Below, piece after piece: positions 1-8,499 of a stretch of DNA of 64,000 nt (positions are counted from its first letter, which is position 1; each line of letters starts with the position of its first letter). Both the position numbers and the translations under genes were made by a program. This DNA is from Agaribacillus sp965228415. Its GTDB lineage: Bacteria; Bacteroidota; Bacteroidia; Cytophagales; Cyclobacteriaceae. Under the pieces are notes generated by a model. The model was not told where the DNA came from, did no database searches, and worked only from the letters and a program-made list of their open reading frames with translations. The stretch spans positions 1,612,001-1,676,000 of the forward strand of contig OZ245814.1 of NCBI GenBank assembly GCA_965228415.1, written 5' to 3'.

Positions 1-2510
1 CGGTATCCAATATCAAATTCGAAACCTGAAGTCTCTACGGAACCTCCGTTAGCGGTCACTGATGAGTCGGTGAAGCCTAAAGATTGGGCGATGGGAATGA
101 CAAGAAGCATGTCATCCAGTTCATTGTTATAGTATTCAGCACTGATCCTTAATTTATCACCAAAGAAGCCCATATCCAGTCCCACGTTTGTCATGGTGCT
201 TCTCTCCCAACCTAATTCTTCATTAGCTAAAGAGCCCGCTGTGGTACCTCCAACTAATTGGCCATCTCCAAAGTGATAATTGAAGTTGTTTTGCAAAGTC
301 GCCACAAACCGGTAATCACCCAGCAGGTTGTTCCCGGTTTGTCCCCAGCTTGCCCTAAGCTTCAGATCGCTGATTGTAGACACACCCTCCATGAAAGATT
401 CTTCGCTGATCCTCCACCCTGCGGATACCGATGGAAATGTTCCCCATCGATTGTCCGGACCGAACCTGGAGTGGCCATCCCGCCTGATAGAGGCGTTGAG
501 CAGAAACCTGTCGGCAAAGTTGTAATTGATCCGTGCTACATAACCTATCCATACAGTTTCGGTTTCCGAGCTAACCAAATCAGTAGCCTCTGCAAAGTTC
601 AATTGCTCGATTTCGCTGGTAATAGTATTGATACTGCTGCCATCCAGACGTTCAAATGAGCTGGTTTGATAGTCAACAACCCCGGTTACTTCGATATTAT
701 GATTTTCCGCGAAGGTCGTACTATAAGTTAATATATTGGTGACAATGGGTGAAACAAAAGTGGTTTTTTCCCTTCTCATAGTAGCCCAGTCACGGAAATG
801 AAATTCGCCATCCCGGAATGCGGGGCTAAATTCATTTCTTGAGCCAAATGCTGCATCCAGTCCGATCTGTAATTTGTACCTTAACCCATCAATTATCTCA
901 TATTCGCCGTAGAGTGTGGCCAGTATCTTCGTATTATCCCTCAGATCCTGATTTAGCCGGGCAATACGGACCGGGTTTTCGGCATCATTATTATCAATCT
1001 GATCGGGCCCTTTAAAACCTCCAAGGTTGTTAGGCTCAAATACGGGTTGATAAGGAGGGGATTTAATAGCATGCTCGATTTGAGACCTGCCACCGCTCAG
1101 GGGCTCATCCCTTCTTTCCGATAGTGCTGTTGTAAAGGTTTGTCCTACCTTCAACTTGCCCAGGGTAAACTCGCTATTGGCCCGTAAGGTGTATCGTTCA
1201 AATCCGGTATTCAACATAATCCCGTCCTGTTTAAAATAGCTGGAGGAAATGCTAAAGGTGGAATTCTCACCACCTCCGGAAACATTCACATTGTAATTTT
1301 GAATAGTCCCGGCCTGGAAAATTTCATCCTGCCAATCCGTTTCTCTCTGGATATATTGAGCCCACTGCGGATCTGTGAATCGTGCGGGAACGGGTAATCC
1401 TGCATTTTGCTGCAGGTCTGTGGCATATGCTATGTAATCGCTTGATTGGAGCAAATCCAGCTCATTCGCAGCGCTTTGCCGCCCGTAATACATGTCGAAG
1501 TCGACCCTTGTTTTTCCTGCCTGACCTTTCTTTGTAGTAATCAGTACTACTCCATTAGCTCCCCTTGATCCGTAGATGGCCGCTGTTGAAGCGTCTTTTA
1601 AGATTTCTATGGACTCAATATCGGCCGGGTTAATTTCGTTCAGCCCCCCGGCAGGTATACCATCAATAACATATAAAGGGTTGTTATCATTTATGGTGCT
1701 TAACCCCCTTATTCTAACGGTTGGGGTAGAACCTGGGGCGCCATTGTTCACCACTGTCACCCCGGCCGCTCGGCCTTGTAGTGCTTCCTGAGCATTCAAA
1801 ACAGGCAAGGCCGTTATCTGATCCGACTTAACCGAGGAAATGGCACCTGTTACAGTTGCTTTCTTTTGCGTACCATAGCCTACCACCACAATTTCACTCA
1901 GGGACTGAATATCGGAAACCAGCATAATATCTATGGTTGTCCTGCTCCCCACTACTACTTCTTCTGTGGTATAACCTATGGAGCTGAAAACTAACACCGC
2001 ATTTGCATCCGGAACCGTTATGTTGTAATTGCCATCTGTTGACGTTACCGTACCCCTTGTAGTCCCTTTGATCACGATATTCACACCGGGAAGTGGCTCC
2101 CCATCATCAGATGTAACTTTCCCGCTCACTTCAAACTCCTCGCCAACAGGTAGGGGAATCTGTTCTGAAACAGGCTTGTCATACTCATGCAATTTAACGT
2201 GAATTGTGTTATTCACGCGCTTAAAACCCAATTTTGTCTCGGAAGAGATGACTCTTAATAAATCACCAAGTGACCTGGTCTTCTGGGAAATATTAAGTCT
2301 TTGCTTTGGCAGAACGCTTTTTTTGTATGCAAAGCGAAACTGCGTAAGTCGCTCAATCTTGTCAAATGTCTCGTTTACTTTCGCATTTTTGAGCGCTATG
2401 GATATATTAACATCCTCTATACTTTTAAATTGTCCCCTCCCCTCATCCGCCAGAACCAGGGTTAAAAACATCATTTGCATAAATATACCGTAGAAAGTAT
2501 ACTTAGACAT
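1..2510 (-). CDS. SusC/RagA-family TonB-dependent receptor, C-terminus beyond left edge
   Basis: This is an outer-membrane receptor for TonB-driven import of glycans or other large nutrients, partial at the window edge with about 836 codons visible. The start at 2510 gives a hydrophobic N-terminus, then an STN domain (about residues 35-95), a carboxypeptidase-like regulatory domain (about 110-185, with EFEVSGKVTSDDGEPLPGV), and a plug with the typical SEIVVVGYGTQKK and VRIRGLSTINDNNPLYVIDG motifs. The rest is beta-barrel sequence. The frame read from the start agrees with the last complete codons at the left edge, so I see no frameshift. The STN domain and the upstream sigma/FecR pair point to transcriptional control by cell-surface signalling. 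A SusD partner would lie to the left of the window. Confidence 0.95.
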   Translation of the reverse strand, partial: MSKYTFYGIFMQMMFLTLVLADEGRGQFKSIEDVNISIALKNAKVNETFDKIERLTQFRFAYKKSVLPKQRLNISQKTRSLGDLLRVISSETKLGFKRVNNTIHVKLHEYDKPVSEQIPLPVGEEFEVSGKVTSDDGEPLPGVNIVIKGTTRGTVTSTDGNYNITVPDANAVLVFSSIGYTTEEVVVGSRTTIDIMLVSDIQSLSEIVVVGYGTQKKATVTGAISSVKSDQITALPVLNAQEALQGRAAGVTVVNNGAPGSTPTVRIRGLSTINDNNPLYVIDGIPAGGLNEINPADIESIEILKDASTAAIYGSRGANGVVLITTKKGQAGKTRVDFDMYYGRQSAANELDLLQSSDYIAYATDLQQNAGLPVPARFTDPQWAQYIQRETDWQDEIFQAGTIQNYNVNVSGGGENSTFSISSSYFKQDGIMLNTGFERYTLRANSEFTLGKLKVGQTFTTALSERRDEPLSGGRSQIEHAIKSPPYQPVFEPNNLGGFKGPDQIDNNDAENPVRIARLNQDLRDNTKILATLYGEYEIIDGLRYKLQIGLDAAFGSRNEFSPAFRDGEFHFRDWATMRREKTTFVSPIVTNILTYSTTFAENHNIEVTGVVDYQTSSFERLDGSSINTITSEIEQLNFAEATDLVSSETETVWIGYVARINYNFADRFLLNASIRRDGHSRFGPDNRWGTFPSVSAGWRISEESFMEGVSTISDLKLRASWGQTGNNLLGDYRFVATLQNNFNYHFGDGQLVGGTTAGSLANEELGWERSTMTNVGLDMGFFGDKLRISAEYYNNELDDMLLVIPIAQSLGFTDSSVTANGGSVETSGFEFDIGY

Positions 2511-2673
2511 GTTTAGAATAATTTTTAGTAATTTTGCTAACATAATAAGTTGTTTTTGATTAAGTAATTATCGAAGGCAATTATGCAACTTCATGGCGTC
2601 TGATCTTACATTTGGCGATGCGATGTCGGCGCCATGATTTTTTTTAGCTTGTATTATATGCTCTCATAGTCCT

Positions 2674-3687
2674 TTATTTGATAGTTATCACTTTATTATT
2701 TATCTCGTAAGAAAAGTCGAATACGTAACTGAGACCCTTCAGGACAGATTCCAGGGACTGATTTTCATAATATCCGGTAAAATCATTTTGAGGATCAAAA
2801 CTTTTGTAAACATTAATCTCCACACCATACCAGGTTTCCAGCTTGCTTATGACATGGTACATATTTGCGTTCTTGAAATATATTACGCCATCTTTCCAAC
2901 CAAAAACCTCCATTTCATTAAATGATCCTATTTTTGTGGCAAATCCTTTATCTTTTTCGTAAATAACCATTTCATTTGGTTTGAGGCGCAACGCTTTTAA
3001 CCTGTCTGTTTCATATCCATTTACCACATTTATTCCTACTTTTCCTGTTCTCACAGCTACTTTGATATCTTTCTCATCGGGATAGGCCCGAATATTAAAA
3101 GATGTTCCCAAAACGGTAGTTCTGACCTTTCCGGAATTGATGATGAACGGTCTGGTTAAATCCTCACTAATCTCGAAAAAACCTTCTCCGATTAATTCTA
3201 CCTCCCTTATTTCCCTGTCAAACTTCTCCGGGAATATGAGCTTACTGTCCGCATTCAATTTTACAAAGCTGCCGTCGGGAAGTTTCAATGTAAGCTGGCC
3301 AATGTCATTAACTTTCTCTACCAAATTTACCTGACGGGTATTATCAAATAAACTTTGCCTGATACCAGTTATTCTGTCGGCAACCCAAATGCTAACCATT
3401 AATAGCAAAACCGTCGCTGCGACCTTAAGATATTTAAGCTTGTCTGTCCCGGATGCGTTTCCAGCCTTGGCAGCATTAGTAGGTTTTTTCTCTGCCAGTC
3501 TTGATCTTATGTTTGACCATACTTCTTTTTTGATCCCCTCGGTATTTTTGCCGGAATGGTTCCAATAGCTCCGGATCGCATTGTAAAGCTTTCTGTTTTC
3601 TTCACTTTCTTCTATCCAATCCAACAACAACTTTTTCTCTTCCTCACTTATCTCGTTTATTAGACTCTTATAAATAATTTGGTCCAT
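2674..3687 (-). CDS. FecR-family anti-sigma factor
   Basis: A 337-residue inner-membrane regulator that relays a signal from the outer-membrane receptor to the cognate ECF sigma factor. The N-terminal 80 residues are cytoplasmic. One membrane helix follows at about 87-106. The periplasmic FecR domain (about 125-225) includes LPDGSFVKLNADSKL and TTVLGTSFNIRAYPDE, and a DUF4974-type C-terminal domain covers about 265-337. It lies between the ECF sigma gene (178 bases upstream) and the SusC gene (163 bases downstream), all on the same strand, which is the standard Bacteroidota arrangement. Length is normal for the family. Confidence 0.95.
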   Translation of the reverse strand: MDQIIYKSLINEISEEEKKLLLDWIEESEENRKLYNAIRSYWNHSGKNTEGIKKEVWSNIRSRLAEKKPTNAAKAGNASGTDKLKYLKVAATVLLLMVSIWVADRITGIRQSLFDNTRQVNLVEKVNDIGQLTLKLPDGSFVKLNADSKLIFPEKFDREIREVELIGEGFFEISEDLTRPFIINSGKVRTTVLGTSFNIRAYPDEKDIKVAVRTGKVGINVVNGYETDRLKALRLKPNEMVIYEKDKGFATKIGSFNEMEVFGWKDGVIYFKNANMYHVISKLETWYGVEINVYKSFDPQNDFTGYYENQSLESVLKGLSYVFDFSYEINNKVITIK

Positions 3688-3865
3688 AAGACAATCAGGT
3701 TAAACACTATAATCATTGTATATAAGGAGTCAATGAAGCTGAGACAGGACTATATTTGATAAAAGAATTATAACCAAGGTGAAATAAGAACTAAAAAAAT
3801 ATGAAATTCACCAAAAATGGATCTTTTTTTTATGTATTTGTTAGTTGGTGTTGGAAGGGAACAAT

Positions 3866-4504
3866 TTACCGGATAAATTCGATCAGTATTAACAGTAATA
3901 AAGCCTTGACGTGTTCAATCTCCATCTTACTTTCATCTGAGGTATGTAGGTGATTTTGTAATTTTACCCTGATCTTTTTGATGGCATTAACCATATGATT
4001 TTTGACCGTGTTTTTGGATATGTCTAATTCTTTAGCCACTTCTTCATGTTTTAATCTTCCGCTTCTTACCAATTCAAATACCAGCCTGCACTGTTCAGGC
4101 AACGTTTTTACTGCCGATTCAATGATCTCATGAAGTTCTTTGCCAATAAACAGTTCTTCCGGTGTATTAATCCTCTTCGTAGACAGTCCCGGGGTAAATT
4201 CAGCGATCTGATTAAATCGGGCTTCCTTGCCCAGGATTCTGAAGGATTGGTTTTTAACCGCCACGAAAAGATAGGAATCTAATTGTTTGATTTCCTTTAT
4301 CGATTTTGATTGAGTCCACAGATTCAAAAAGATCTCTGAAACTACGTCTTTTGCCAGATCTTCTGATTTGACAATGCCTAGGGCATAGCTGAATAATCGA
4401 TCAAAATACCTGTTGTAGATCTCTTCAAAAATCTCTTCAGTTAGATTCGGGCTGCTGGTTTTCTCAAACTCACCTTTGTACGCATCTCCGTAAACCTGTG
4501 CCAT
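3866..4504 (-). CDS. RNA polymerase ECF-type sigma-70 factor
   Basis: A 212-residue extracytoplasmic-function sigma factor of the Bacteroidota FecI-like group. Region 2 is at about 25-95 (YNRYFDRLFSYALGIVKSED, then DVVSEIFLNLW). Region 4 is at about 130-190, with the helix-turn-helix KHEEVAKELDISKNTVKNHM. The C-terminal tail is hydrophobic (about 198-212). It should transcribe the FecR and SusC genes after signal transfer. A near-perfect inverted repeat lies 41 bases upstream of its start. Confidence 0.95.
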   Translation of the reverse strand: MAQVYGDAYKGEFEKTSSPNLTEEIFEEIYNRYFDRLFSYALGIVKSEDLAKDVVSEIFLNLWTQSKSIKEIKQLDSYLFVAVKNQSFRILGKEARFNQIAEFTPGLSTKRINTPEELFIGKELHEIIESAVKTLPEQCRLVFELVRSGRLKHEEVAKELDISKNTVKNHMVNAIKKIRVKLQNHLHTSDESKMEIEHVKALLLLILIEFIR

Positions 4505-4544
4505 TATGCGCTTCGATTAAAGTTTAGCATAAGTAAATTACAAA

Positions 4545-4580
4545 TATGTGTTAACAATTCAAATTATTGTTTAACACATA
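4545..4580. promoter_or_regulatory. inverted repeat upstream of the ECF sigma gene
   Basis: Arms 4545-4558 and 4566-4580 are complementary over 14 positions with one extra base in the right arm (TATGTGTTAACAAT against ATTGTTTAACACATA) and a 7-base centre. It lies 41 bases upstream of the sigma start. It could be an operator or a hairpin in the 5' leader. Neither arm is followed by a U-run, so a terminator is unlikely. Confidence 0.5.
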
Positions 4581-4728
4581 TGCCAAGGAGTGGTGGGCAG
4601 GGCACAAGAACCGGCTTGAAATTAAATTAACCTGAGTTCCATATAACGTGGTGGTTTATAAAAGCAAGTCAGCGGAACAGGTTGTCAACGCTTGGCGCTG
4701 GCTTCAAGCTTATTAATTAAGATATCAT

Positions 4729-4756
4729 AAAAATGCGGCCACTTGGCCGCATTTTT
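4729..4756 (-). terminator. rho-independent terminator overlapping the stop codon of the repeat protein
   Basis: Arms 4729-4741 and 4744-4756 form a perfect 13-base inverted repeat with AATGCGGCCA cores. On the minus strand the GC stem is followed by a run of T. The TAA stop of the upstream gene (4757-4755) lies inside the left part of the stem. The sequence is nearly symmetrical, so it could also stop transcription from the other strand. Confidence 0.8.
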
Positions 4757-6521
4757 AATTTCCTTTTAATTTTGTGTATTCAACCAGCAGTTTATCTTTT
4801 TCAATTTCATTTGCGGTAACCGTCTTTTCGAATTCGCTCAGATCTTTTTTGAACTGAGGATTATCCATGGTTTCCGAGGATGGACGTTCACCGTATTTGC
4901 GCACCATGGCATTGGTAGATCTGTTTAAATTGGTTTGTAAAGAGATCATTTTCCAATTCAATTCGGAAGGTTTATCCTTCACCTTATCCAATATAGCATG
5001 CAAACCGATGAGGGTGGTCATGGCAGAACCGATTGGTGCAGCTGTTTGACGAAATGAGTCTCCTACCAGGGACGAACTCGCTACACCTGTAAATGCACCC
5101 AACGCTACAGTTGAAACATCGAAAAAAGTATTCCAAAACCTTTTCTTTCTGACCCTGTCTTCCAATTGATAGTTGATTTCCGACAATTTTTTGTCCATTT
5201 CCTGGGCAAGTTCCAGGTTGGCCTGGTAATTTTTAATTAGCTTCCTGGGATCCTCCCGGTCGTAAACATGAATATTTACCCGTTCCACATCCTCGGATAT
5301 GCCATCTGAGGCAGTAAATTTCACGGTGACGGTTCTCTTGTCAAAGCCGTTCACAAATGAAAATGGCGGTGTCCACGAGAAAATACCTTTCTCCGCATCA
5401 AACTGAAACCCCTCAAAATCCGCCTCGGCGATAATCGATAAATCTTCGTTTCCATTCAAATCTTCCACATCCAGCTTGATCACCAAAAGCGAATTTTCCT
5501 TGACAGCTTTTTCTGCCATCGGCTCAATTTTTGGCGGGTAATTTTTCGGATCTACTCTGATGCTGATTGTATCAAAATCAGTTAATACACCATCAGAAGC
5601 ACTAAAGATCAAATCGTACTCCGTCTTCGCGTTAGCGTAAGAAAAATTAGGTTTCCACTGAAATTTACCCGATTCATGGTGAAAGGCAAAGTCCCCTCTT
5701 TTGATGTCTGCGGTTTGTATATCGTAGAATAGCGGGTCTCCATCCTGATCGGTAGCTTTTACTGAAAACGACAGCAACTTGTCCTCATCAATATAATAGT
5801 TTTTAGTAGGGTTTCGAAATACCGGAGGGTGCTGAATGTCATTGACCAATAGCTGGTAACTGTTTTTTGCCACAAGCCCGGTCTCGTCCCTGGCGATGAA
5901 GGTGATGTTAAAAGTTCTTTGTTTTGCCTGATCGTTATTTGGCGTCCATATAAAAGTAGCCCTGCGGTTATTCACTTCAAACGTGGCATTTTCGAAATGC
6001 ATACCAACCCTGTTATTGATATAATAATCCAGGTGGATTTTGTCTTTTTGATTTTGGTCGCTGGCCTCGATGATCAAAGCAAACTCTTCCAACTCATTTA
6101 AAGTAATAAATCCGCCAAGAGGTTTTGAACTGGAGATAACTTTCAAAGATGGCGCATATCGCTTCTCTATAATCTCAATAATGGCCGGTTGATTGGTTTC
6201 CTGGTTGGTGACAGGATCCCTGGCTGTAAAAATGATAGGATATATGCCGGTATCCCTCGGACCGGGTGTCCACCTGAATTCATCTTTTTCCTGGTTAATG
6301 TTACCGCCGAAATCCCAGGAAAACGAATATTGTAAATCTGTTTTCTCTTTATTGGAAGCTTCCAGCTTAATAATCAATTCCGTACCGCTTTCCACCTTGT
6401 TTTTTTGGATTGGCTTGAAGACCGGCTTATATAATTCCAGATCATATTGTGGCCGCTCCTGTTCCTGGGCTTTTGCTGAAAAGTTATAAAATCCGACAAT
6501 AGCGAGGAACACGGATAACAT
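4755..6521 (-). CDS. secreted Ig/cadherin-like repeat protein with C-terminal helical region
   Basis: The open frame extends up to 6737 (660 residues), but the first 72 residues are polar, unlike a signal. I prefer the internal Met at 6521, which gives a signal peptide beginning MLSVFLAIVGFYNF and ending near SAKAQ. The mature part contains at least four immunoglobulin- or cadherin-like beta repeats, each ending in an F-x-W-x-P strand (EFRWTPGP, ATFIWTPNND, KFQWKPNFSY, IFSWTPPFSF). Such repeats are known from surface adhesion and polysaccharide-binding proteins. The last 170 residues change to a charged helix, a small-residue hydrophobic segment (VALGAFTGVASSSLVG), and further helices. Function unknown. 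It may be anchored to the membrane or self-associate through the C-terminal part. Confidence 0.8.
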   Translation of the reverse strand: MLSVFLAIVGFYNFSAKAQEQERPQYDLELYKPVFKPIQKNKVESGTELIIKLEASNKEKTDLQYSFSWDFGGNINQEKDEFRWTPGPRDTGIYPIIFTARDPVTNQETNQPAIIEIIEKRYAPSLKVISSSKPLGGFITLNELEEFALIIEASDQNQKDKIHLDYYINNRVGMHFENATFEVNNRRATFIWTPNNDQAKQRTFNITFIARDETGLVAKNSYQLLVNDIQHPPVFRNPTKNYYIDEDKLLSFSVKATDQDGDPLFYDIQTADIKRGDFAFHHESGKFQWKPNFSYANAKTEYDLIFSASDGVLTDFDTISIRVDPKNYPPKIEPMAEKAVKENSLLVIKLDVEDLNGNEDLSIIAEADFEGFQFDAEKGIFSWTPPFSFVNGFDKRTVTVKFTASDGISEDVERVNIHVYDREDPRKLIKNYQANLELAQEMDKKLSEINYQLEDRVRKKRFWNTFFDVSTVALGAFTGVASSSLVGDSFRQTAAPIGSAMTTLIGLHAILDKVKDKPSELNWKMISLQTNLNRSTNAMVRKYGERPSSETMDNPQFKKDLSEFEKTVTANEIEKDKLLVEYTKLKGN

Positions 6522-6737
6522 TAATTTGATATTGTTCAAAACAAATAGCACAAAGATCCCGGGTGTAGGCCCTGCGCATCTTTTTTCTTTATGGATGGGG
6601 CCATCAGACCGTCTCTCCTCATCATTAAAAGTAAATGTTGAATCGGAATGGTGTGACGTGATTAAATTTAAAGAAAGATTGTCCGCTGAGGCGGAACGCA
6701 AAAGTGGATCAAAATCCAAAGCATGCAAAATCGACAT

Positions 6738-7153
6738 AGTGTAGGTAAAATCAATGATAGTTTCCCCTTGTAAAACAATACAGGTTTAAAAATATTATAT
6801 AACGAAAAGTTTTAAAAGCTATTTTATGGAATAGTCGGATTTCCACAAAAAATAAGTGAAATAATACCAACGCCTCGCCAGAAAATGACCTGCAGGGGAA
6901 ATAAAATGGTAAAACGTATCAGTTACCAACTTCCTAAATTATATTATTCTTTTTCCATATTTTTAAATAACTTTACGGTTTATGTGTAAAACCAGAATTT
7001 CTTCATCGGTCATCACTGCCAGCTACATAATTGTGGCATAGCAGAAATATTAATAGCTTAATGGCTTACAGATAGTCCCGCTATCTGCCATCATTATTTC
7101 TGCGCAATATCCTGATTCTTTCTTTGTATTTACTACTTCACTTTTGATTAAAA
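6738..7153. other. intergenic region between divergent genes
   Basis: This stretch of 416 bases (632 if the repeat protein starts at 6521) is AT-rich and carries the divergent promoters. The only clear structure is the long hairpin at 7041-7103 just upstream of rsgA. I see no open reading frame or RNA gene. Confidence 0.6.
7041..7103 (+). promoter_or_regulatory. nested hairpin in the rsgA leader region
   Basis: The outer stem is GCAGAAATA (7041-7049) with TATTTCTGC (7095-7103). An inner stem ATGGC/GCCAT and a top stem AGATAG/CTATCT with loop TCCCG occupy 7061-7091. The structure ends 50 bases before the rsgA start. No U-run follows it, so a leader RNA structure or protein-binding dyad is likelier than a terminator. 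Confidence 0.45.
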
Positions 7154-8227
7154 ATGACCATGAGTAATTTATATACCCTGGGCTTTAACCAGGATTTAGC
7201 AAACTATATTGAAACAAATAATTTAAAAGGATTCACCATTGGCAGGGTAGCACAACAACATAAAGACGGCTATATTGTCCTGACCGGCCGGGAAAGCAAA
7301 AAGGCTACCATTACCGGCAATCTTCGGTATACTGTTACCGAAAAATCGGAGTTACCGGTGGTTGGCGACTGGGTTTTACTGATTGATTCCGGCGATCTTT
7401 ATTTGATATATCAGGTGCTGCCCAGGCATACGCGCCTGGAACGTCAGGCACTGCAGGGTTTAAGTGAATCGCAGCTCATCGCCGCCAATATTGACGATGC
7501 ATTAATTGTACAATCCGTGGACCAGAATTTCAATTTGAATCGCCTGGAAAGGTACATTTCAATCTGTCACACCGGAAATATTAAGCCCATCATTGTATTA
7601 AACAAAATTGATCTTATTGATAATGACAGGCTTAATGCACTGATCAATGAGGTTAAACAACGGATACCGAATGTTCCGGTGATCACCACGACAACACTGT
7701 TTGAACATGGCGCACACCCATTGCAGGAAAAACTGCAACCGCAAAAAACATATTGCCTCGTAGGGTCATCGGGGGTTGGCAAATCGAGCCTGATTAATGC
7801 TTTAACAAAGCAAGATATTATGAAAACCAGCAGCCTTAGTCAGGCACATCAAAAAGGGAAACATACAACAACACACAGAGAATTATTTGTGCTGGACAAT
7901 GGTGCCCTTATTATCGATACGCCAGGCATGCGAGAGCTTGGTGTTACAGAAAGCGGCCCAGGTCTGAGCCAGACCTTTGAGCAAATTGAGTTATTGGCAG
8001 CCAACTGTCAATTTGCAGACTGTACCCATACAAGTGAACCCAACTGTGCTGTTTTAGAGGCGATCCGACAGGGAACGCTTGACGAAGGTGCCTTGAAAAA
8101 TTTCAAAAAGCTGCAAAGAGAATCTCAACGATTTGAAACAAGCAAGGCCGAGAAAAGAAAAAAAGATAAAGGATTTAGTAAAATGTATAAGGAGGTGATG
8201 AAAATGAGGAATAAAAGAAGGTTTTAG
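7154..8227 (+). CDS. rsgA: ribosome small-subunit-dependent GTPase A (RsgA)
   Basis: RsgA is a circularly permuted GTPase that acts in late 30S subunit maturation. The 357 residues show the permuted motif order: an OB-fold region to about 110, G4 NKID at 150-153, G1 GSSGVGKSS at 204-212, the Thr-rich switch KGKHTTTH, G3 DTPG at 255-258, and a C-terminal zinc finger with C285, C290, H292 and C298. The basic C-terminus fits rRNA binding. Start may be Met1 or Met3. The gene stands alone between divergent and convergent neighbours. Confidence 0.95.
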   Translation: MTMSNLYTLGFNQDLANYIETNNLKGFTIGRVAQQHKDGYIVLTGRESKKATITGNLRYTVTEKSELPVVGDWVLLIDSGDLYLIYQVLPRHTRLERQALQGLSESQLIAANIDDALIVQSVDQNFNLNRLERYISICHTGNIKPIIVLNKIDLIDNDRLNALINEVKQRIPNVPVITTTTLFEHGAHPLQEKLQPQKTYCLVGSSGVGKSSLINALTKQDIMKTSSLSQAHQKGKHTTTHRELFVLDNGALIIDTPGMRELGVTESGPGLSQTFEQIELLAANCQFADCTHTSEPNCAVLEAIRQGTLDEGALKNFKKLQRESQRFETSKAEKRKKDKGFSKMYKEVMKMRNKRRF

Positions 8228-8336
8228 ATAAAACTGACCGGGTATCACCGGCCTTAAGGAAATAAAGAGGTAAGATGCCTGGTTCATCTTTTCTTTTACG
8301 GACCTTTAAAATTATTGAGCACCAGGTCTAAGAATA

Positions 8337-8431
8337 AGATTCTGTTCCAGGTTGGGTTTACACCGAAGTTAAGTATTCGCCCCTTAACAGATAACAAACA
8401 GAAGCTGTAAGCTTACTTCGGAACAGGATCT
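8337..8431. repeat. structured inverted repeat between convergent rsgA and subtilase genes
   Basis: AGATTCTGTTCC (8337-8348) pairs with GGAACAGGATCT (8420-8431) with one wobble. Inside it, CCGAAGTTAAG (8363-8373) pairs with CTTACTTCGG (8412-8421) with one base missing. The right arm is continuous and the left has a 14-base insertion. It lies 110 bases after rsgA and ends 69 bases after the subtilase stop. It may be a bidirectional terminator or a small RNA. There is no strong T-run. Confidence 0.4.
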
Positions 8432-8499
8432 TTAACTCATGGGGTTTTATACTTGATCCCCCAACCGTCGTTGCTGTGAAATTAAGTTAGGGTATTCAT

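Noticed and set aside
258..659. 133-codon plus-strand frame opposite the SusC gene
   Set aside because: It is antisense to a well-supported receptor frame and shows no domain.
8360..8421. 5S rRNA- or tRNA-like piece (CCGAAGTTAAG) after rsgA
   Set aside because: The motif recalls part of 5S rRNA, but the flanking conserved segments, size and acceptor-type stems are missing.
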